A stretch of 64,000 bases of DNA from Vibrio tubiashii ATCC 19109 (GCF_000772105.1 NZ_CP009354.1:3038001-3102000); one strand, 5' to 3'. Positions 1 through 12,175 are shown, counted from the stretch's first letter. Translations and numbers: made by a program. The notes: a model not told the origin generated them from the sequence alone.

Positions 1-591
1 CCGACTTGTTCATCTAGCCATCTGCCGCGTTACAACGAGTTGTTCTCAGTTTTTAAAGACCACGGCGTTGATGAAATCATCTGTATGTCTGTTAACGATA
101 CTTTCGTAATGAATGCTTGGAAGTCAGACCAAGAAGCAGAAAACATCACTTTTATTCCGGATGGTAATGGCGAGTTCACTGACGGCATGGGTATGTTGGT
201 TGACAAGAATGACCTAGGCTTTGGCAAACGCTCATGGCGTTACAGCATGCTAGTGAAAAATGGTGTGGTAGATAAGATGTTCATTGAACCAAACGAGCCG
301 GGCGACCCGTTCAAAGTGTCTGATGCGGATACAATGCTTAAACACGTAGCACCAGAATTCAAAACTCAAGAATCGATTACCGTATTTAGTAAGCCGGGCT
401 GTCCGTTCTGTGTCAAAGCTAAACAAGCACTGATTGACAACGACCTTCAATATGAAGAGATCATTCTAGGTAAAGATGCGACAACAGTAAGTCTGCGCGC
501 TATTTCTGGCCGCACAACAGTGCCGCAAGTATTTATCGGTGGTAAGCATATTGGTGGCAGTGAAGAGCTAGATGCTTACTTAGCTCAATAG
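1..591 (+). CDS. Hybrid peroxiredoxin-glutaredoxin (5' end cut off by window)
   Basis: Thiol peroxidase that reduces H2O2 and alkyl hydroperoxides, with its own glutaredoxin domain as the glutathione-linked reductant. The frame is open from base 1, so the start lies outside; 196 residues are visible. The first bases encode [11 protein letters not shown], the Prx5-type peroxidatic cysteine loop (Cys at visible residue 3). The Prx fold runs to about residue 115. A glutaredoxin domain follows with the redox pair C134-P-F-C137 and the [14 protein letters not shown] glutathione-binding stretch. About 45 N-terminal residues are probably missing, judged from the roughly 240-residue family length. 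Hybrid proteins of this type are known in Haemophilus and vibrios, often next to oxyR; that neighbour would lie upstream and is not visible. Confidence 0.95.
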   Translation, partial: PTCSSSHLPRYNELFSVFKDHGVDEIICMSVNDTFVMNAWKSDQEAENITFIPDGNGEFTDGMGMLVDKNDLGFGKRSWRYSMLVKNGVVDKMFIEPNEPGDPFKVSDADTMLKHVAPEFKTQESITVFSKPGCPFCVKAKQALIDNDLQYEEIILGKDATTVSLRAISGRTTVPQVFIGGKHIGGSEELDAYLAQ

Positions 592-613
592 TAGCTGAGC
601 AATAAATATTCAA

Positions 614-645
614 GAAAAAAACGAGCTAAATAGCTCGTTTTTTTC
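614..645 (+). terminator. Rho-independent terminator after prx-grx
   Basis: ACGAGCTA / TAGCTCGT stem with a 2-nt loop, followed by a run of T. It lies 30 nt after the stop codon. The A-rich left flank means it may also serve the leftward ridA-like gene. Confidence 0.85.
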
Positions 646-658
646 GTCGTTCTTGCGG

Positions 659-1006
659 TTACTTTTCTGCAGCAATCACAGAGATTTCAACCAATAAAGC
701 TTCACGTGCCATATCTGCGGTTACACATGCGCGAGCAGGTGCATGACCTTCCGGAACCCAAGCATCCCAAACAGCATTCATTTCTTGGAAATCTTTCATA
801 TCCTTGATGTAGATAGTCGCTGAAAGCATATGCTCTTTATCACTGCCCGCTTCTAGCAGTAACTCTTCAACCTTATCTAGCATGGTTTGAGTCTGTTCAG
901 TAATGCCTTTAGTTGCGTCTGCACAAACTTGGCCACAAAGGTAGATAGTTCCATTGTGCTTTACAATACGGCTCATTCGTTGTTTGGTTTGTTGACGTTC
1001 GATCAT
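659..1006 (-). CDS. RidA (YjgF/YER057c/UK114) family protein, YoaB-like
   Basis: A 115-residue protein of the RidA superfamily, whose best-studied members hydrolyse reactive enamine/imine intermediates released by PLP enzymes. The stretch [20 protein letters not shown] near the C-terminus (here [18 protein letters not shown]) resembles E. coli YoaB more than RidA itself, so the substrate is uncertain. The arginine in HAPARACV sits where RidA proteins carry their catalytic Arg. I chose the ATG at 1006 because the only longer start is a GTG three codons upstream with no clear ribosome binding site. It is convergent with prx-grx and probably a single-gene unit. Confidence 0.85.
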   Translation of the reverse strand: MIERQQTKQRMSRIVKHNGTIYLCGQVCADATKGITEQTQTMLDKVEELLLEAGSDKEHMLSATIYIKDMKDFQEMNAVWDAWVPEGHAPARACVTADMAREALLVEISVIAAEK

Positions 1007-1071
1007 GTTTATCACTTTGAGGTTAATTGAGATATGCTAAGACCTCGTATGTTACCGAATTAACCGCAATC

Positions 1072-1332
1072 ATGACATGTAAATACTGCAAAAATAGTGA
1101 CTGGTTCTGGAAGAAAATAGGCCGATGCCAACGCTGCATGGATCAGCTCACTGTCTTATCCGTGTTATGTTGGGTCGTATGGTGGTTCGCATTTCGTGAC
1201 AACCCTCAGAGCATCGAGTCTATCGCGCTCATTATGGCAGGCTTTGCCTTCAACGGTTTGCTGTTCCTTCATCTCTGGATGCGATTTGTCATCTTGCCTT
1301 GGCGAAAGCGCAAAAAAAGAAACAATAGTTAA
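1072..1332 (+). CDS. DUF3624 family small membrane protein
   Basis: An 86-residue protein starting MTCKYCKNSDWFWKKIGRC. It has an N-terminal cysteine cluster (CxxC then CxxC, the second as CQRC), which could bind a metal. Two hydrophobic segments follow (LTVLSVLCWVVWWFAF and IALIMAGFAFNGLLFLHLWM), and the C-terminus is basic (RKRKKR). This matches the vibrio DUF3624 family, whose function is unknown. An in-frame start 15 codons upstream exists, but the added residues do not look like part of the family, so I chose the internal ATG. It is divergent from the RidA-like gene. Confidence 0.7.
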   Translation: MTCKYCKNSDWFWKKIGRCQRCMDQLTVLSVLCWVVWWFAFRDNPQSIESIALIMAGFAFNGLLFLHLWMRFVILPWRKRKKRNNS

Positions 1333-1635
1333 AACGGACTTGCTCAAAATAATCGGTGTCAGAGCAAGGAGGATAAAAAAACGAATCCTATGAGCATAGC
1401 TTGCCTATTTGATAGCTGGGCTGGCATTCCAGTGAGTTTTTTTGACAACGAAGCTATGGCATCGATTATGGAGAGCAAAAAAGAAAAAAGCCCCAAAACC
1501 AATTATGGTTTGGGGCCTTCTTAGATTCTTCTAAGAAAAAGCAGTGGTACTTTAATAGACCTGGCTTTTTCTTAATAGTTCCCAAAAACTTCGATCTTTT
1601 TTGATCTTTTATTTGGTTCTTTCTGAATCAGTTAG
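1333..1635. other. Intergenic region with two hairpins downstream of argH
   Basis: No credible gene. On the minus strand it holds two hairpins after argH: TAAGAAAAAGC/GCTTTTTCTTA (1531-1575) and the stronger GCCCCAAACC-type stem at 1480-1516. A 45-codon open frame at 1390-1524 runs through the second hairpin and is listed as rejected. Confidence 0.6.
1480..1516 (-). terminator. Rho-independent terminator of the argH end
   Basis: On the minus strand, GCCCCAAACC pairs with GGTTTTGGGGC around an ATAATT loop and is followed by TTTTTTCTTTTTT. It lies about 120 nt past the argH stop codon. Confidence 0.8.
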
Positions 1636-3534
<1,899 letters not shown>

Positions 3535-3573
3535 TCACTAGTCGTGCCGGTTAGTAAAATTGCTTTCGTTAAC

Positions 3574-3590
3574 TCTGAATTAGATTCAGT
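3574..3590. promoter_or_regulatory. Possible ArgR (ARG box) half-site pair before argH
   Basis: TGAAT-TAG-ATTCA at 3576-3588 matches both arms of the ARG box, but the centre is 3 bp instead of the usual 4. It lies about 70 bp upstream of the argH start, beyond the argG terminator, so argH probably also has its own promoter here. The spacing defect makes this tentative. Confidence 0.4.
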
Positions 3591-3702
3591 ATTGTTTGAT
3601 GGTTCAAAGTTACGGCAAATTAAATCAAAAATAAAGTATTAATTCACTTTTTTAACATATTTATTCAAAACCAATTTATTAAACTAACTCTCTTCTCTGA
3701 AA

Positions 3703-3735
3703 AGTAAAAAGCCCACTTGGTTAACCAAGTGGGCT
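3703..3735 (-). terminator. Terminator between argG and argH
   Basis: Perfect 12-bp inverted repeat GCCCACTTGGTT/AACCAAGTGGGC (3711-3734), followed on the minus strand by TTTTTACTTTT. It lies 23 nt after the argG stop, so argH is partly insulated from argG transcription. Confidence 0.88.
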
Positions 3736-3757
3736 CTAGATTTCTAATCGTTAGTGA

Positions 3758-4972
3758 TTATTTCTTCTGACTATTCAGAGCACGGATACGACTTGATAGC
3801 GAGTAAAGGCGGATAAAGCCTTCAGCGTGGCTTTGGTCATAAACTTCATCTTCACCAAAGGTTGCAAACTCTTCACAGTAAAGGCTGTTGTCTGAACGCT
3901 TCTGAGTCACTGTCGCCTGACCTTTGTATAGCTTAACCACGACTTCACCATTCACGTCTTGGGCTAGCTCTTCTGATGCCGCCAGAATTGACTTACATAG
4001 CGGAGTAAACCAACGACCGTCATAAACTAGGTGAGAAGCTTTTACACCAAGCTCTTCACGGAACTCAAATGCAGTTTTATCTAGCACAAGCTGCTCTACT
4101 GCGCGAAGCGCTTCCATCATGATAGTGCCTCCCGGAGTTTCGTAACAACCACGAGACTTCATCCCTACTAGGCGGTTTTCAACGATATCGATACGTCCAA
4201 CACCATGCTTCACACCTTTGTCATTCAGGTACACAAGTGCGTTGTACGGTGTCATGTTTTCACCATCAACACCTACCACTTCGCCTTTTTCAACTTTTAG
4301 CGTTACGAATTCCGCTTCATTAGGTGCTTGCTCTGGATCGACTGTCCATGCCCAGCAATCATCGTTTGGTGCATTCCAAGTGTCTTCTAACACACCACCT
4401 TCTGTCGAGATGTGCCAAGCATTCGCATCACGTGAATAAATTTTCGTTAACGATGCAGTACAAGGGATATTACGCTCAGCTAGGTAATCAAGACACTCTT
4501 CACGGCTGACAAGATCCCACTCACGCCAAGGGGCAATCACATGTAGGTCCGGTGCGAGTGCCGCAAATGCACCTTCAAAACGAACTTGGTCATTACCTTT
4601 ACCGGTACAGCCATGACAAAGCGCATCAGCACCAACCTTACGTGCAACTTCCACTTGCGCTTTAGCAATGATTGGACGAGCCATTGAAGTACCTAGTAAG
4701 TACTTACCTTCGTAGTAAGCACCTGTTTTTAGAGTTGGGTAGATGTAGTCTGCCACCATCTCTTCTTTAAGGTCAGCAATGTAGCACTCCGATGCACCAG
4801 ACGCTTTGGCTTTTTCTTCAATGCCTTCTAGCTCTTCCGCGCCTTGACCGACATCGGCGACGAAAGCAACCACTTCACAATCGTAATTCTCTTTTAGCCA
4901 TGGAATGATCACTGATGTATCCAGACCGCCAGAATATGCGACAACTACTTTATTTACTTGAACTTTGCTCAT
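3758..4972 (-). CDS. argG: Argininosuccinate synthase
   Basis: ATP-dependent ligation of citrulline and aspartate to argininosuccinate, in the cytoplasm. The 404-residue length is typical of the short ArgG class. The N-terminal PP-loop [15 protein letters not shown] binds ATP. The motifs [13 protein letters not shown] (about residue 119) and [15 protein letters not shown] (about 180) are the conserved substrate-binding segments. It sits 118 nt downstream of argB on the same strand and is followed by a strong terminator. Confidence 0.97.
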   Translation of the reverse strand: MSKVQVNKVVVAYSGGLDTSVIIPWLKENYDCEVVAFVADVGQGAEELEGIEEKAKASGASECYIADLKEEMVADYIYPTLKTGAYYEGKYLLGTSMARPIIAKAQVEVARKVGADALCHGCTGKGNDQVRFEGAFAALAPDLHVIAPWREWDLVSREECLDYLAERNIPCTASLTKIYSRDANAWHISTEGGVLEDTWNAPNDDCWAWTVDPEQAPNEAEFVTLKVEKGEVVGVDGENMTPYNALVYLNDKGVKHGVGRIDIVENRLVGMKSRGCYETPGGTIMMEALRAVEQLVLDKTAFEFREELGVKASHLVYDGRWFTPLCKSILAASEELAQDVNGEVVVKLYKGQATVTQKRSDNSLYCEEFATFGEDEVYDQSHAEGFIRLYSLSSRIRALNSQKK

Positions 4973-5090
4973 TTTTCTTTCTCCAAATCCCGGCGCTGCG
5001 CGTGGCGGTCAGTGCTGCGGGTTACTTCCTGTTTAATCTATTTTTATCGCTCAACGCGCTATGCATTCAGCTCTAATTCTTTACTAACAA

Positions 5091-5882
5091 CTACTGTGGT
5101 AAAAACTGGGTTCCAATGCTCTGTCCGGCAAATAGCTCGGCGAGCTTTTCTGGATAACGCCATGTTGCAACTTCAATTGGTCGACCCAAGTCATTAGCCG
5201 CTTCAAGTGCCGCGTTCACTTTGACAATCATGCCGTCAGTAATCACATGACCATTGATGAGGTTCTGCGCTTCTTTCTCATCAAGACTTTTGATTAAATG
5301 ACCTTTGCCATCCAGTACACCGCTAACATCCGACAGTAGAACCAGTTCAGCATCTAAGGCTCCAGCCACAGCTACCGCCGCTTGGTCTGCATTGACATTC
5401 ATCATCTGGCCTTGCTCGGTTAGGCCAATAGAGCTGATGATAGGTAGCGCGCCCGTTTGCAAAATTGCTTGCAACACGGTTGAGTCTCCTGGCGTCGCCT
5501 TACCTACTGCGCCTAATTCTGGGTCTAGCTCTTTGACATGACATAAGCCACCATCCGCTAAACTCAAACCAACTGCATTAAGGCCATCTTTGATCGCTTG
5601 GCCTTGCAGCATCTTGTTGGCTGTTCCGGCTAGCGCGCCTGCAATCACAGGGATTTGCTCATAAGGGGTTACGCGAAGACCTTCTTTCTTGATTGTCTCA
5701 AGTTGCAGCTTCGCCATTAGATCGTCCACCAGATAACCTCCACCGTGAACGATCACAATTCGTCGCTGAGCTTGCTTTTGGTATTGGGCAATAGCACCGA
5801 ATACCTGGCTTAAAGTCTCAGAACACGACAGTGCAGCACCGCCTAATTTGATCACTAATGGAGTAAGTTTGTTATCTGTCAT
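5091..5882 (-). CDS. argB: Acetylglutamate kinase
   Basis: Phosphorylates N-acetylglutamate with ATP, the second step of arginine synthesis. The 263-residue amino-acid-kinase fold begins [18 protein letters not shown]. It shows the Lys of the VIKLGG phosphate loop, the IVIVHGGG motif and the NVNADQAA substrate segment. The stop codon is 118 nt from argG, and the start is 21 nt after the argC stop, so argC and argB are certainly co-transcribed. Confidence 0.96.
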   Translation of the reverse strand: MTDNKLTPLVIKLGGAALSCSETLSQVFGAIAQYQKQAQRRIVIVHGGGYLVDDLMAKLQLETIKKEGLRVTPYEQIPVIAGALAGTANKMLQGQAIKDGLNAVGLSLADGGLCHVKELDPELGAVGKATPGDSTVLQAILQTGALPIISSIGLTEQGQMMNVNADQAAVAVAGALDAELVLLSDVSGVLDGKGHLIKSLDEKEAQNLINGHVITDGMIVKVNAALEAANDLGRPIEVATWRYPEKLAELFAGQSIGTQFLPQ

Positions 5883-5903
5883 TACTTTTCCTTCTCTGCT
5901 CAG

Positions 5904-6908
5904 TTAAACAAGAGCAGTCAGCTCTGGAAATCCGTAGTGGATGTTTAAACATTGCATCGCTTGACTTGATGCACCTTTGAGCAAGTTGTCGATCGCTGAA
6001 ACAACGATGACGTGCTCGCCTTGAACCTTCCAACCTAAATCGCAGAAAGGTGTATTTTCTACATCTTGAATATTCGGCAATGCTGACTCTAATAGACGCA
6101 CTGCCGATTTGTTTTCATAAGCCGCGTTAAACGCAGTGTTAACTTGTTGTTCGGATGCACCAGCCACCAACTTGAGCGTAATAGTGGCGAGAATGCCACG
6201 CTTAAAATTGCCAAGATGCGGGGTAAAAATCACATCTGTGCCTAAGTGGCTAGCGATTTCCGGCTGATGACGATGATTAAATACACCGTATGGCTGTAAG
6301 CTGACCTCACAAAAACTATTGGTCATCGATGCTTTTCTGCCAGCACCGGAAACACCACTAGTGGCATTAATCACAGGCCATTGAGCCGTATCTACTAAAC
6401 CCGCTTCGAGTAAAGGCTTAACCGCTAACTGTGAAGCTGTTGGGTAACAGCCTGGTACCGCAATAAGCTGACTCTGTTTAATCGCTTGTGCGTTCCATTC
6501 AGCCATTCCGTAGGCTGAGTTGTCTAACCAAGCATCATGCTGGTGTTCAAAACCATAAAACTCGCTGTAGAAGCCTTCTTTTTTAACGCGAAAGGCGCCA
6601 GACAAATCAAAGACCTGACAACCTTGCGCTAAAAACTGCGGCGCTAGGTCATGGCTTACTTCATGCGCAGTGGCAAGGAAAACCACATCCGTTTGATTAG
6701 CCACAGCTTCAACATCTTTGAGAGGAAGCACTGGTTGACTAATAATTCCGGCCAGCTTGCCGTGAAGCTGTGCGATGTCTTTACCTGCATCAAGGCTATT
6801 GGCGGAAACATATAAACCTGATAGCGTAAGTTCAGGGTGTTTATGTACCATCAAAGCAAGCTCTGCTCCGGTATAACCGCTTGCGCCTATGATTGTGGTT
6901 TTGAGCAT
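5904..6908 (-). CDS. argC: N-acetyl-gamma-glutamyl-phosphate reductase
   Basis: NADPH-dependent reduction of acetylglutamyl phosphate to the semialdehyde, the third arginine step. The start [17 protein letters not shown] is the classic ArgC N-terminus with the nucleotide-binding GxSGYxG. The catalytic Cys lies in AVPGCYPTA (about residue 154). An ATG three codons further upstream is possible. I prefer 6908 because it gives the 334-residue family length and a better-spaced GGA upstream. It is first in the leftward arg cluster and divergent from argE. Confidence 0.95.
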   Translation of the reverse strand: MLKTTIIGASGYTGAELALMVHKHPELTLSGLYVSANSLDAGKDIAQLHGKLAGIISQPVLPLKDVEAVANQTDVVFLATAHEVSHDLAPQFLAQGCQVFDLSGAFRVKKEGFYSEFYGFEHQHDAWLDNSAYGMAEWNAQAIKQSQLIAVPGCYPTASQLAVKPLLEAGLVDTAQWPVINATSGVSGAGRKASMTNSFCEVSLQPYGVFNHRHQPEIASHLGTDVIFTPHLGNFKRGILATITLKLVAGASEQQVNTAFNAAYENKSAVRLLESALPNIQDVENTPFCDLGWKVQGEHVIVVSAIDNLLKGASSQAMQCLNIHYGFPELTALV

Positions 6909-6917
6909 CTCAGACAT

Positions 6918-7061
6918 CCATTTCGAGTAAAAAACGTCATTTCGATAATGACTATAAATTTAAATTATTCAGCTCTTATTGGTTTTTTATTCAATAAAAG
7001 TGATTTAATATGTGTTTTACCTTCTTAGCCGAACTCTGTCAACAGGGAATGTAAACTAAAT
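6918..7061. promoter_or_regulatory. argC/argE divergent control region with ArgR-like half-sites
   Basis: This 144-nt AT-rich region separates divergent argC and argE. It contains two ATTCA half-sites (6967-6971 and 6989-6993) in T/A-rich context, 22 bp apart, close to the 21-bp spacing of tandem ARG boxes. The partner TGAAT arms are poor. The same divergent arrangement is ArgR-controlled in E. coli; here that is inferred. Confidence 0.5.
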
Positions 7062-8198
7062 ATGCAATTACCAAGTTTTATTGAGGTCTACAGCGGCCTG
7101 ATTTCTACCTCTTCTATAAGCTCAACGGACTCCAGTTGGGATGAAGGCAACGCAAAAGTGATCGAAAAGTTAGCGACTTGGCTGAAAGACGTAGGCTTTG
7201 AAGTCAACTTAACTGAAGTAGAAGCGGGCAAATTTAACCTAATCGCCAAAAAAGGCTCTGGTGAAGGCGGACTGCTTTTGGCAGGGCACAGTGATACCGT
7301 ACCGTTCGATGAAGGGCGCTGGAATTTCGAGCCTCACGCGTTGACGGAAGCGAACAACCGATTTTATGGCTTGGGTACAGCGGATATGAAAGGCTTTTTT
7401 GCCTTTATTATAGAAGCGGTTAAAAAAGTTGATTGGAGCAAACAGACCAAACCTCTCTATGTGCTTGCAACATGTGATGAAGAGACAACCATGCTCGGCG
7501 CACGCCACTTCACTGAGACAGCCCCATTTAAACCGGATTACTGCATCATCGGCGAACCAACTAGCCTAGTGCCGATTCGAGGCCATAAAGGTCATGTCGC
7601 CAATGCGGTGCGAGTAACCGGCAAATCGGGCCATTCATCTGATCCTGCTTTAGGGGTTAATGCTATCGAAATCATGCATGAGGTTCTATTTGCCTTAATG
7701 CAGCTACGCGTCAAGCTGATTAAAGAGTATCATCATCCAGGTTTTGCCATTCCTAGCCCGACGTTAAATCTAGGCCACATTCATGGTGGTGACAGCGCTA
7801 ACCGTATCTGTGGCTGTTGTGAGCTGCATTACGATGTTCGTCCTTTGCCGGGAATCAGTCTAGATGGACTAGATAACATGCTGCGCGGCGCACTCAAAGA
7901 AATCGAAGCCAAGTGGCCGGGTAGAATCTCGATCACGCCGCTTCACGAGCCTATCCCCGGCTACGAATGTCAGCATGACCATCCATTTATCGGTGGTGTT
8001 GAAGAGATCTGTGGTACTAGTTCTGAAACAGTAAACTACTGTACTGAAGCCCCATTCTTGCAGCAGCTGTGCCCAACATTGGTTCTAGGCCCTGGCTCCA
8101 TTGACCAAGCCCACCAGCCAGACGAGTTCCTCGCCTTTGAATTTATCGACCCAACCATAGATGTATTGTCGAAAGCGATGCATAAGTATTGTTTTTAA
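7062..8198 (+). CDS. argE: Acetylornithine deacetylase
   Basis: Zinc hydrolase that releases ornithine and acetate from N-acetylornithine. It is a 378-residue M20-family protein. Metal ligands are visible in [13 protein letters not shown] (about residue 75) and [11 protein letters not shown] (about 106), with the catalytic glutamates in CDEETT and GEPTS. The ArgE product of the neighbouring arg genes closes the linear pathway to ornithine. No terminator follows directly. Instead, a repeat element with hairpins begins 12 nt after the stop codon. Confidence 0.96.
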   Translation: MQLPSFIEVYSGLISTSSISSTDSSWDEGNAKVIEKLATWLKDVGFEVNLTEVEAGKFNLIAKKGSGEGGLLLAGHSDTVPFDEGRWNFEPHALTEANNRFYGLGTADMKGFFAFIIEAVKKVDWSKQTKPLYVLATCDEETTMLGARHFTETAPFKPDYCIIGEPTSLVPIRGHKGHVANAVRVTGKSGHSSDPALGVNAIEIMHEVLFALMQLRVKLIKEYHHPGFAIPSPTLNLGHIHGGDSANRICGCCELHYDVRPLPGISLDGLDNMLRGALKEIEAKWPGRISITPLHEPIPGYECQHDHPFIGGVEEICGTSSETVNYCTEAPFLQQLCPTLVLGPGSIDQAHQPDEFLAFEFIDPTIDVLSKAMHKYCF

Positions 8199-8209
8199 AT
8201 ACAGAGCGA

Positions 8210-8378
8210 GAACGGGCTACGCCCTATGGAGAACTGGAGAACTGGAGAACTGGAGAACTGGAGAACTAAAGTTGCTCCACTATGGTTAAGAATCAAGTCT
8301 AGTTTTCCAGAACGGCGAAGCCCGCTCCAGTTATCCAGTAGCGTAGCGATCCCGTTTTCTATAGGACGGAGTCCGTTC
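8210..8378. repeat. Octamer-array element, copy 1 (5 x GGAGAACT, with terminal inverted repeats)
   Basis: Five perfect copies of GGAGAACT lie at 8228-8267. The element is bounded by an 18-bp imperfect inverted repeat: gaacgggctacgccctat at 8210-8227 against the reverse complement of 8361-8378, 15 of 18 matching. Each end is itself a small hairpin (GGGC-TAC-GCCC; GGAC-GGA-GTCC). Inside lie an inverted octamer-like word (ccagttatccag, 8327-8338) and a GGCGAAGCC hairpin (8314-8322). Related elements occur at 12212, 33484 and 47101. No coding capacity; it begins 12 nt after the argE stop. Confidence 0.85.
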
Positions 8379-8480
8379 CCCTCCCATTCTGTAAGAAAAT
8401 TTCAACATATTTAGTCATTATCATCACATGCAAAGCGTTACATTAGCTTGCACAATTATTGCAAACTTAGCCTACAGTAT

Positions 8481-8510
8481 TTGACTCGAAGCGATATTTT
8501 TCGCTAGATT
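8481..8510 (+). promoter_or_regulatory. Likely ppc promoter
   Basis: TTGACT (8481-8486) and TAGATT (8505-8510) with an 18-bp spacer fit a sigma-70 promoter 50-80 nt before the ppc start. From 8379 to 8562 I see nothing else but AT-rich DNA. Confidence 0.5.
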
Positions 8511-8562
8511 GTCTACCTAACAAGGAACATTGGATGTAATTTTTTTACAAGGCAGGAAGATA

Positions 8563-11196
8563 ATGAACGAGAAATACTCTGCGCTCAGAAGCAATGTGAG
8601 CATGCTAGGACACTTGCTCGGTAACACCATCAAGGATGCACATGGTGACGTACTTCTAGAGAAAGTAGAAACCATTCGTAAACTTTCTAAGTCCGCCCTC
8701 GCAGGCAATCAACAAGACAGAGATAGCTTGATTGATGAGATTAAAAGCCTGCCAAATGAGCAATTAACCCCTGTTGCTCACGCATTCAACCAATTTCTCA
8801 ACCTGACTAACATGGCAGAGCAGTACCATACCATCTCTCGCCACTGTGATGCTCATGTTTGTGAACCAGACGCAATTAACTCCCTATTCTCTAAACTTGC
8901 TCAAAATGACATTAGCAAGTTAGATACAGCGCAAGCAGTGCGCGAGCTTAATATTGAACTAGTACTGACAGCGCACCCGACCGAAATTACTCGTCGAACC
9001 ATGATCCACAAGCTCGTGAAGATCAATAAGTGCTTATCTAAGTTAGAGCTTGGTGACCTTTCAGCGAAAGAGCGTCAGAAAACAGAACGCCGCCTAGAGC
9101 AATTGATTGCCCAAAGCTGGCACTCAGACACCATTCGTAAGCAACGACCAACGCCGCTTGATGAAGCGAAATGGGGCTTTGCTGTCGTCGAGAACTCACT
9201 TTGGGAAGCGGTACCTGACTTTTTGCGCGAACTTGATCAGCGCCTTGAAGGTTACCTTGGCGAAGGTCTGCCGATTGACGCGCGACCAGTGCATTTTTCT
9301 TCTTGGATGGGCGGTGACCGCGATGGCAACCCATTCGTAACGCATACCATTACTCGTGAAGTTCTGCTTCTTTCACGCTGGAAGGCGGCTGACCTTTACC
9401 TAAATGACATCAATGAGCTGGTTAGCGAACTGTCGATGACTCAGTGTAACGCTGCTGTGCGTTCTCTAGCTGGTGAAGATGAGCATGAACCTTACCGCGC
9501 TGTACTAAAAGAACTTCGCGCCCTGCTCAATGAAACCAAAGAGATCCTTGATGCGAAGATCCACGGTCAGAAACTAGCAGTAAAAGCGCCACTACAGCGC
9601 GTCGAGCAGCTTTGGGAACCGCTATACGCATGTTACCAATCTCTGCACGAGTGTGGCATGGGCATTATTGCTGACGGTTCACTGCTGGATACATTGCGCC
9701 GTATTAAAGCGTTCGGTGTCCACCTAGTTCGTCTCGATGTTCGCCAAGAGAGTACTCGTCACTCAGATGTCCTATCTGAGCTGACTCGCTACCTAGGCAT
9801 TGGCGATTACGATCAGTGGAGTGAGCAAGACAAAGTTGCTTTCTTAACTAATGAATTGGCATCGAAGCGCCCGCTACTACCTAGAGACTGGCAACCGTCA
9901 GAAGCGGTTAAAGAAGTGCTCGATACTTGTAAAATCGTTGCTGCTCAGCCACGTGAAGCGTTTGGTGCTTATGTTATCTCAATGGCCCGTACAGCTTCTG
10001 ATGTCCTTGCTGTTCACCTGCTATTGCAAGAATCAGGTTGCCCTTACCGCATGGACGTGTGTCCTCTGTTCGAAACACTCGATGACTTGAACAATGCTGA
10101 GTCGGTTATCAAGCAGCTGATGGGCATCGACCTATACCGTGGCTTTATCCAAAACCATCAAATGGTCATGATCGGCTACTCTGATTCAGCCAAAGATGCG
10201 GGCGTTATGTCGGCAGGTTGGGCTCAGTACCACGCAATGGAATCACTAGTTAAGGTAGCCGAAGAAGAAGGCGTTGAACTGACTCTATTCCACGGCCGTG
10301 GCGGTACTATCGGTCGTGGTGGTGCTCCTGCACACGCGGCACTACTATCTCAGCCACCGAAAAGCTTGAAAGGTGGTCTACGTGTTACTGAACAAGGTGA
10401 GATGATCCGCTTTAAACTTGGCCTTCCTGAAGTGGCGGTCAACAGCTTTAGCTTATACGCAAGTGCGATCCTCGAAGCGAACCTGCTGCCACCACCAGAG
10501 CCAAAGCAAGAATGGCGTGACTTGATGAACGTGCTGTCTGAAGTCAGTTGTGAAGCTTATCGCAATGTGGTCCGTGGTGAAGCAGACTTTGTTCCTTATT
10601 TCCGCCAAGCGACACCAGAGCTAGAACTGGGCAAACTGCCGTTAGGTTCAAGACCTGCAAAACGTAACCCGAAAGGCGGCGTAGAAAGCTTACGTGCAAT
10701 CCCTTGGATCTTCTCATGGAGCCAAAACCGACTGGTACTTCCTGCTTGGCTTGGTGCCGGTGAAGCCATCCAGTATTCAGTAGATAAAGGGCATCAAGCG
10801 CTGTTAGAAGAGATGTGTCGTGAGTGGCCATTTTTCTCAACTCGCCTAGGTATGCTAGAAATGGTTTACACCAAGTGTAATCTAGAGATTTCTCGTTACT
10901 ACGATGAGCGCTTGGTCGACAACAACTTACTTCCTCTTGGTGACCGCCTGCGCGAGCAGTTGCAAAAAGATATCAAGTCAGTACTTAACGTAGAAAACAA
11001 CGAAAACTTGATGCAAAGCGACCCATGGGGCCAAGAGTCTATTCGTCTGCGTAACATCTATGTTGAGCCATTGAACATGCTTCAAGCTGAACTGCTCTAT
11101 CGTACTCGCCAAGATGAACAGGCAGCGCCAGAACTGGAAGAAGCCTTAATGGTTACCATTGCCGGCATTGCGGCGGGTATGCGTAATACAGGCTAA
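8563..11196 (+). CDS. ppc: Phosphoenolpyruvate carboxylase
   Basis: Carboxylates phosphoenolpyruvate to oxaloacetate, refilling the TCA cycle and feeding aspartate-derived pathways. The 877-residue length is typical. Catalytic signatures are visible: [12 protein letters not shown] (His, about residue 138), [14 protein letters not shown], and [10 protein letters not shown] followed by [14 protein letters not shown]. The C-terminus AGMRNTG is the family end. An upstream in-frame ATG gives an 888-residue version. I chose [16 protein letters not shown] because AGGAAG lies 5 nt before it and it matches the family start. Gene order argE-ppc is conserved with E. coli. Confidence 0.97.
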   Translation: MNEKYSALRSNVSMLGHLLGNTIKDAHGDVLLEKVETIRKLSKSALAGNQQDRDSLIDEIKSLPNEQLTPVAHAFNQFLNLTNMAEQYHTISRHCDAHVCEPDAINSLFSKLAQNDISKLDTAQAVRELNIELVLTAHPTEITRRTMIHKLVKINKCLSKLELGDLSAKERQKTERRLEQLIAQSWHSDTIRKQRPTPLDEAKWGFAVVENSLWEAVPDFLRELDQRLEGYLGEGLPIDARPVHFSSWMGGDRDGNPFVTHTITREVLLLSRWKAADLYLNDINELVSELSMTQCNAAVRSLAGEDEHEPYRAVLKELRALLNETKEILDAKIHGQKLAVKAPLQRVEQLWEPLYACYQSLHECGMGIIADGSLLDTLRRIKAFGVHLVRLDVRQESTRHSDVLSELTRYLGIGDYDQWSEQDKVAFLTNELASKRPLLPRDWQPSEAVKEVLDTCKIVAAQPREAFGAYVISMARTASDVLAVHLLLQESGCPYRMDVCPLFETLDDLNNAESVIKQLMGIDLYRGFIQNHQMVMIGYSDSAKDAGVMSAGWAQYHAMESLVKVAEEEGVELTLFHGRGGTIGRGGAPAHAALLSQPPKSLKGGLRVTEQGEMIRFKLGLPEVAVNSFSLYASAILEANLLPPPEPKQEWRDLMNVLSEVSCEAYRNVVRGEADFVPYFRQATPELELGKLPLGSRPAKRNPKGGVESLRAIPWIFSWSQNRLVLPAWLGAGEAIQYSVDKGHQALLEEMCREWPFFSTRLGMLEMVYTKCNLEISRYYDERLVDNNLLPLGDRLREQLQKDIKSVLNVENNENLMQSDPWGQESIRLRNIYVEPLNMLQAELLYRTRQDEQAAPELEEALMVTIAGIAAGMRNTG

Positions 11197-11215
11197 TTCT
11201 CCGCTGAATATAAAG

Positions 11216-11247
11216 AAGGTTGGTGTGAACTCACCAACCTTTTTTTA
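11216..11247 (+). terminator. Rho-independent terminator of ppc
   Basis: AAGGTTGGTG / CACCAACCTT stem with a TGAACT loop, followed by TTTTT, 20 nt after the ppc stop. Confidence 0.92.
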
Positions 11248-11619
11248 TATCTTTCGGAGCATTTCTTATAGGAAGTAGAACCAGAGGTGAGACATTTATA
11301 CTCAATCTGCAAAATAATTATCTAAATGTGATGCACTATTGAGATTTTTGTCAGTTTTTTGGGATATTTTGTCCTTCTATTCTACTTTATGCTTATTATT
11401 TAGATATACTACTTCACCGCTGTGGCGACTTATATAAAATCTACATGCTACAGCTCTTCGATACCTTAACTATCGATCCTAGGTGATAAACGGCTTTTTT
11501 AGGTGACATGACCAACATTGTTGGTGCCACTTTTTCTACTGATGATCAGTGCCATTAAGAAGCACGACAGAAATTAAGTGGTTGTATTTAGTAGTTTATT
11601 GACCATTTGGATTGAAGAC
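11248..11619 (+). promoter_or_regulatory. aphA promoter and long 5' leader with Qrr sRNA pairing site
   Basis: This 372-nt gap holds no gene. At 11479-11496 the leader reads CTAGGTGATAAACGGCTT. CTAGGTGA can pair with UCACCUAG and CGGCTT with AAGCCG of the Qrr sRNA segment AAGCCGAGGGUCACCUAG as I recall it from vibrio Qrr2-Qrr5, around a 4x4 internal loop. A second TAGGTGAC lies at 11500-11507, next to an ACCAACATTGTTGGT hairpin (11511-11525). Qrr activation of aphA through its leader is established in V. harveyi and V. cholerae. The exact transcription start is not visible. Confidence 0.7.
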
Positions 11620-12159
11620 ATGTCATTACCACACGTTATCTTAACCGTTCTAAGCACACGCGATGCGACTGGATACGATATCACTAAAGAATTTTCAGCC
11701 ACTATCGGCTATTTCTGGAAAGCGAGCCACCAGCAAGTTTATCGCGAGTTAAACAAGATGGCTCAAAACAACCTAGTAACCTGTGTACTAGAGCCTCAAG
11801 AAGGTAAACCAGATCGTAAAGTTTACTCTATTACTGATTCTGGTCGCACTGCACTAGGTGAATGGTTTGACCAACCAACCTCTCACCCAACCGTCCGTGA
11901 CGAGTTTTCAGCCAAGCTTATGGCTTGTGCCGTACAGCCATCTGCGCCGTACCGCGCTCAACTGGCCGAGCTAGTTGAAGAATCGCGAAAACTGGTTGCT
12001 CACTACCAAGAAATCGAAAACGCGTACTACTCAACAACTGCGACGCTAGATAAGCAGCAACGTTTAGAGCGCCTAACGCTACGTAGAAACCTGCTTATCC
12101 GCCAAGCGTGGATTGAATGGGCTGAAGAAGTTCTAACTGAGCTTGATGCCCTAGGTTAA
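11620..12159 (+). CDS. aphA: AphA, PadR-family quorum-sensing / virulence regulator
   Basis: Master transcription factor of the low-cell-density state in vibrios, acting reciprocally to LuxR/HapR. The sequence MSLPHVILTVLSTRDATGYD with the winged helix KASHQQVYRELNKM is nearly that of V. cholerae AphA, and the 179-residue length agrees. A C-terminal coiled-coil dimerisation arm spans about residues 125-178. In V. cholerae it activates tcpPH with AphB; other vibrios use it for broad quorum-sensing control. An alternative GTG start at 11578 would add 14 residues without homology. It is a single gene behind a long, probably sRNA-regulated leader. Confidence 0.96.
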   Translation: MSLPHVILTVLSTRDATGYDITKEFSATIGYFWKASHQQVYRELNKMAQNNLVTCVLEPQEGKPDRKVYSITDSGRTALGEWFDQPTSHPTVRDEFSAKLMACAVQPSAPYRAQLAELVEESRKLVAHYQEIENAYYSTTATLDKQQRLERLTLRRNLLIRQAWIEWAEEVLTELDALG

Positions 12160-12175
12160 AAGAAGCGAAAAATAT

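Noticed and set aside
1390..1524. 45-codon ORF after the DUF3624 gene
   Set aside because: Its AGGAGG is 17 nt from the ATG, too far, and its end runs through the argH terminator hairpin.
8226..8414. Open frame encoding ENWRTGEL repeats over octamer array 1
   Set aside because: An 8-bp repeat cycles through all three frames every 24 bp, giving an artificial 8-residue repeat. No ribosome binding site or family support.
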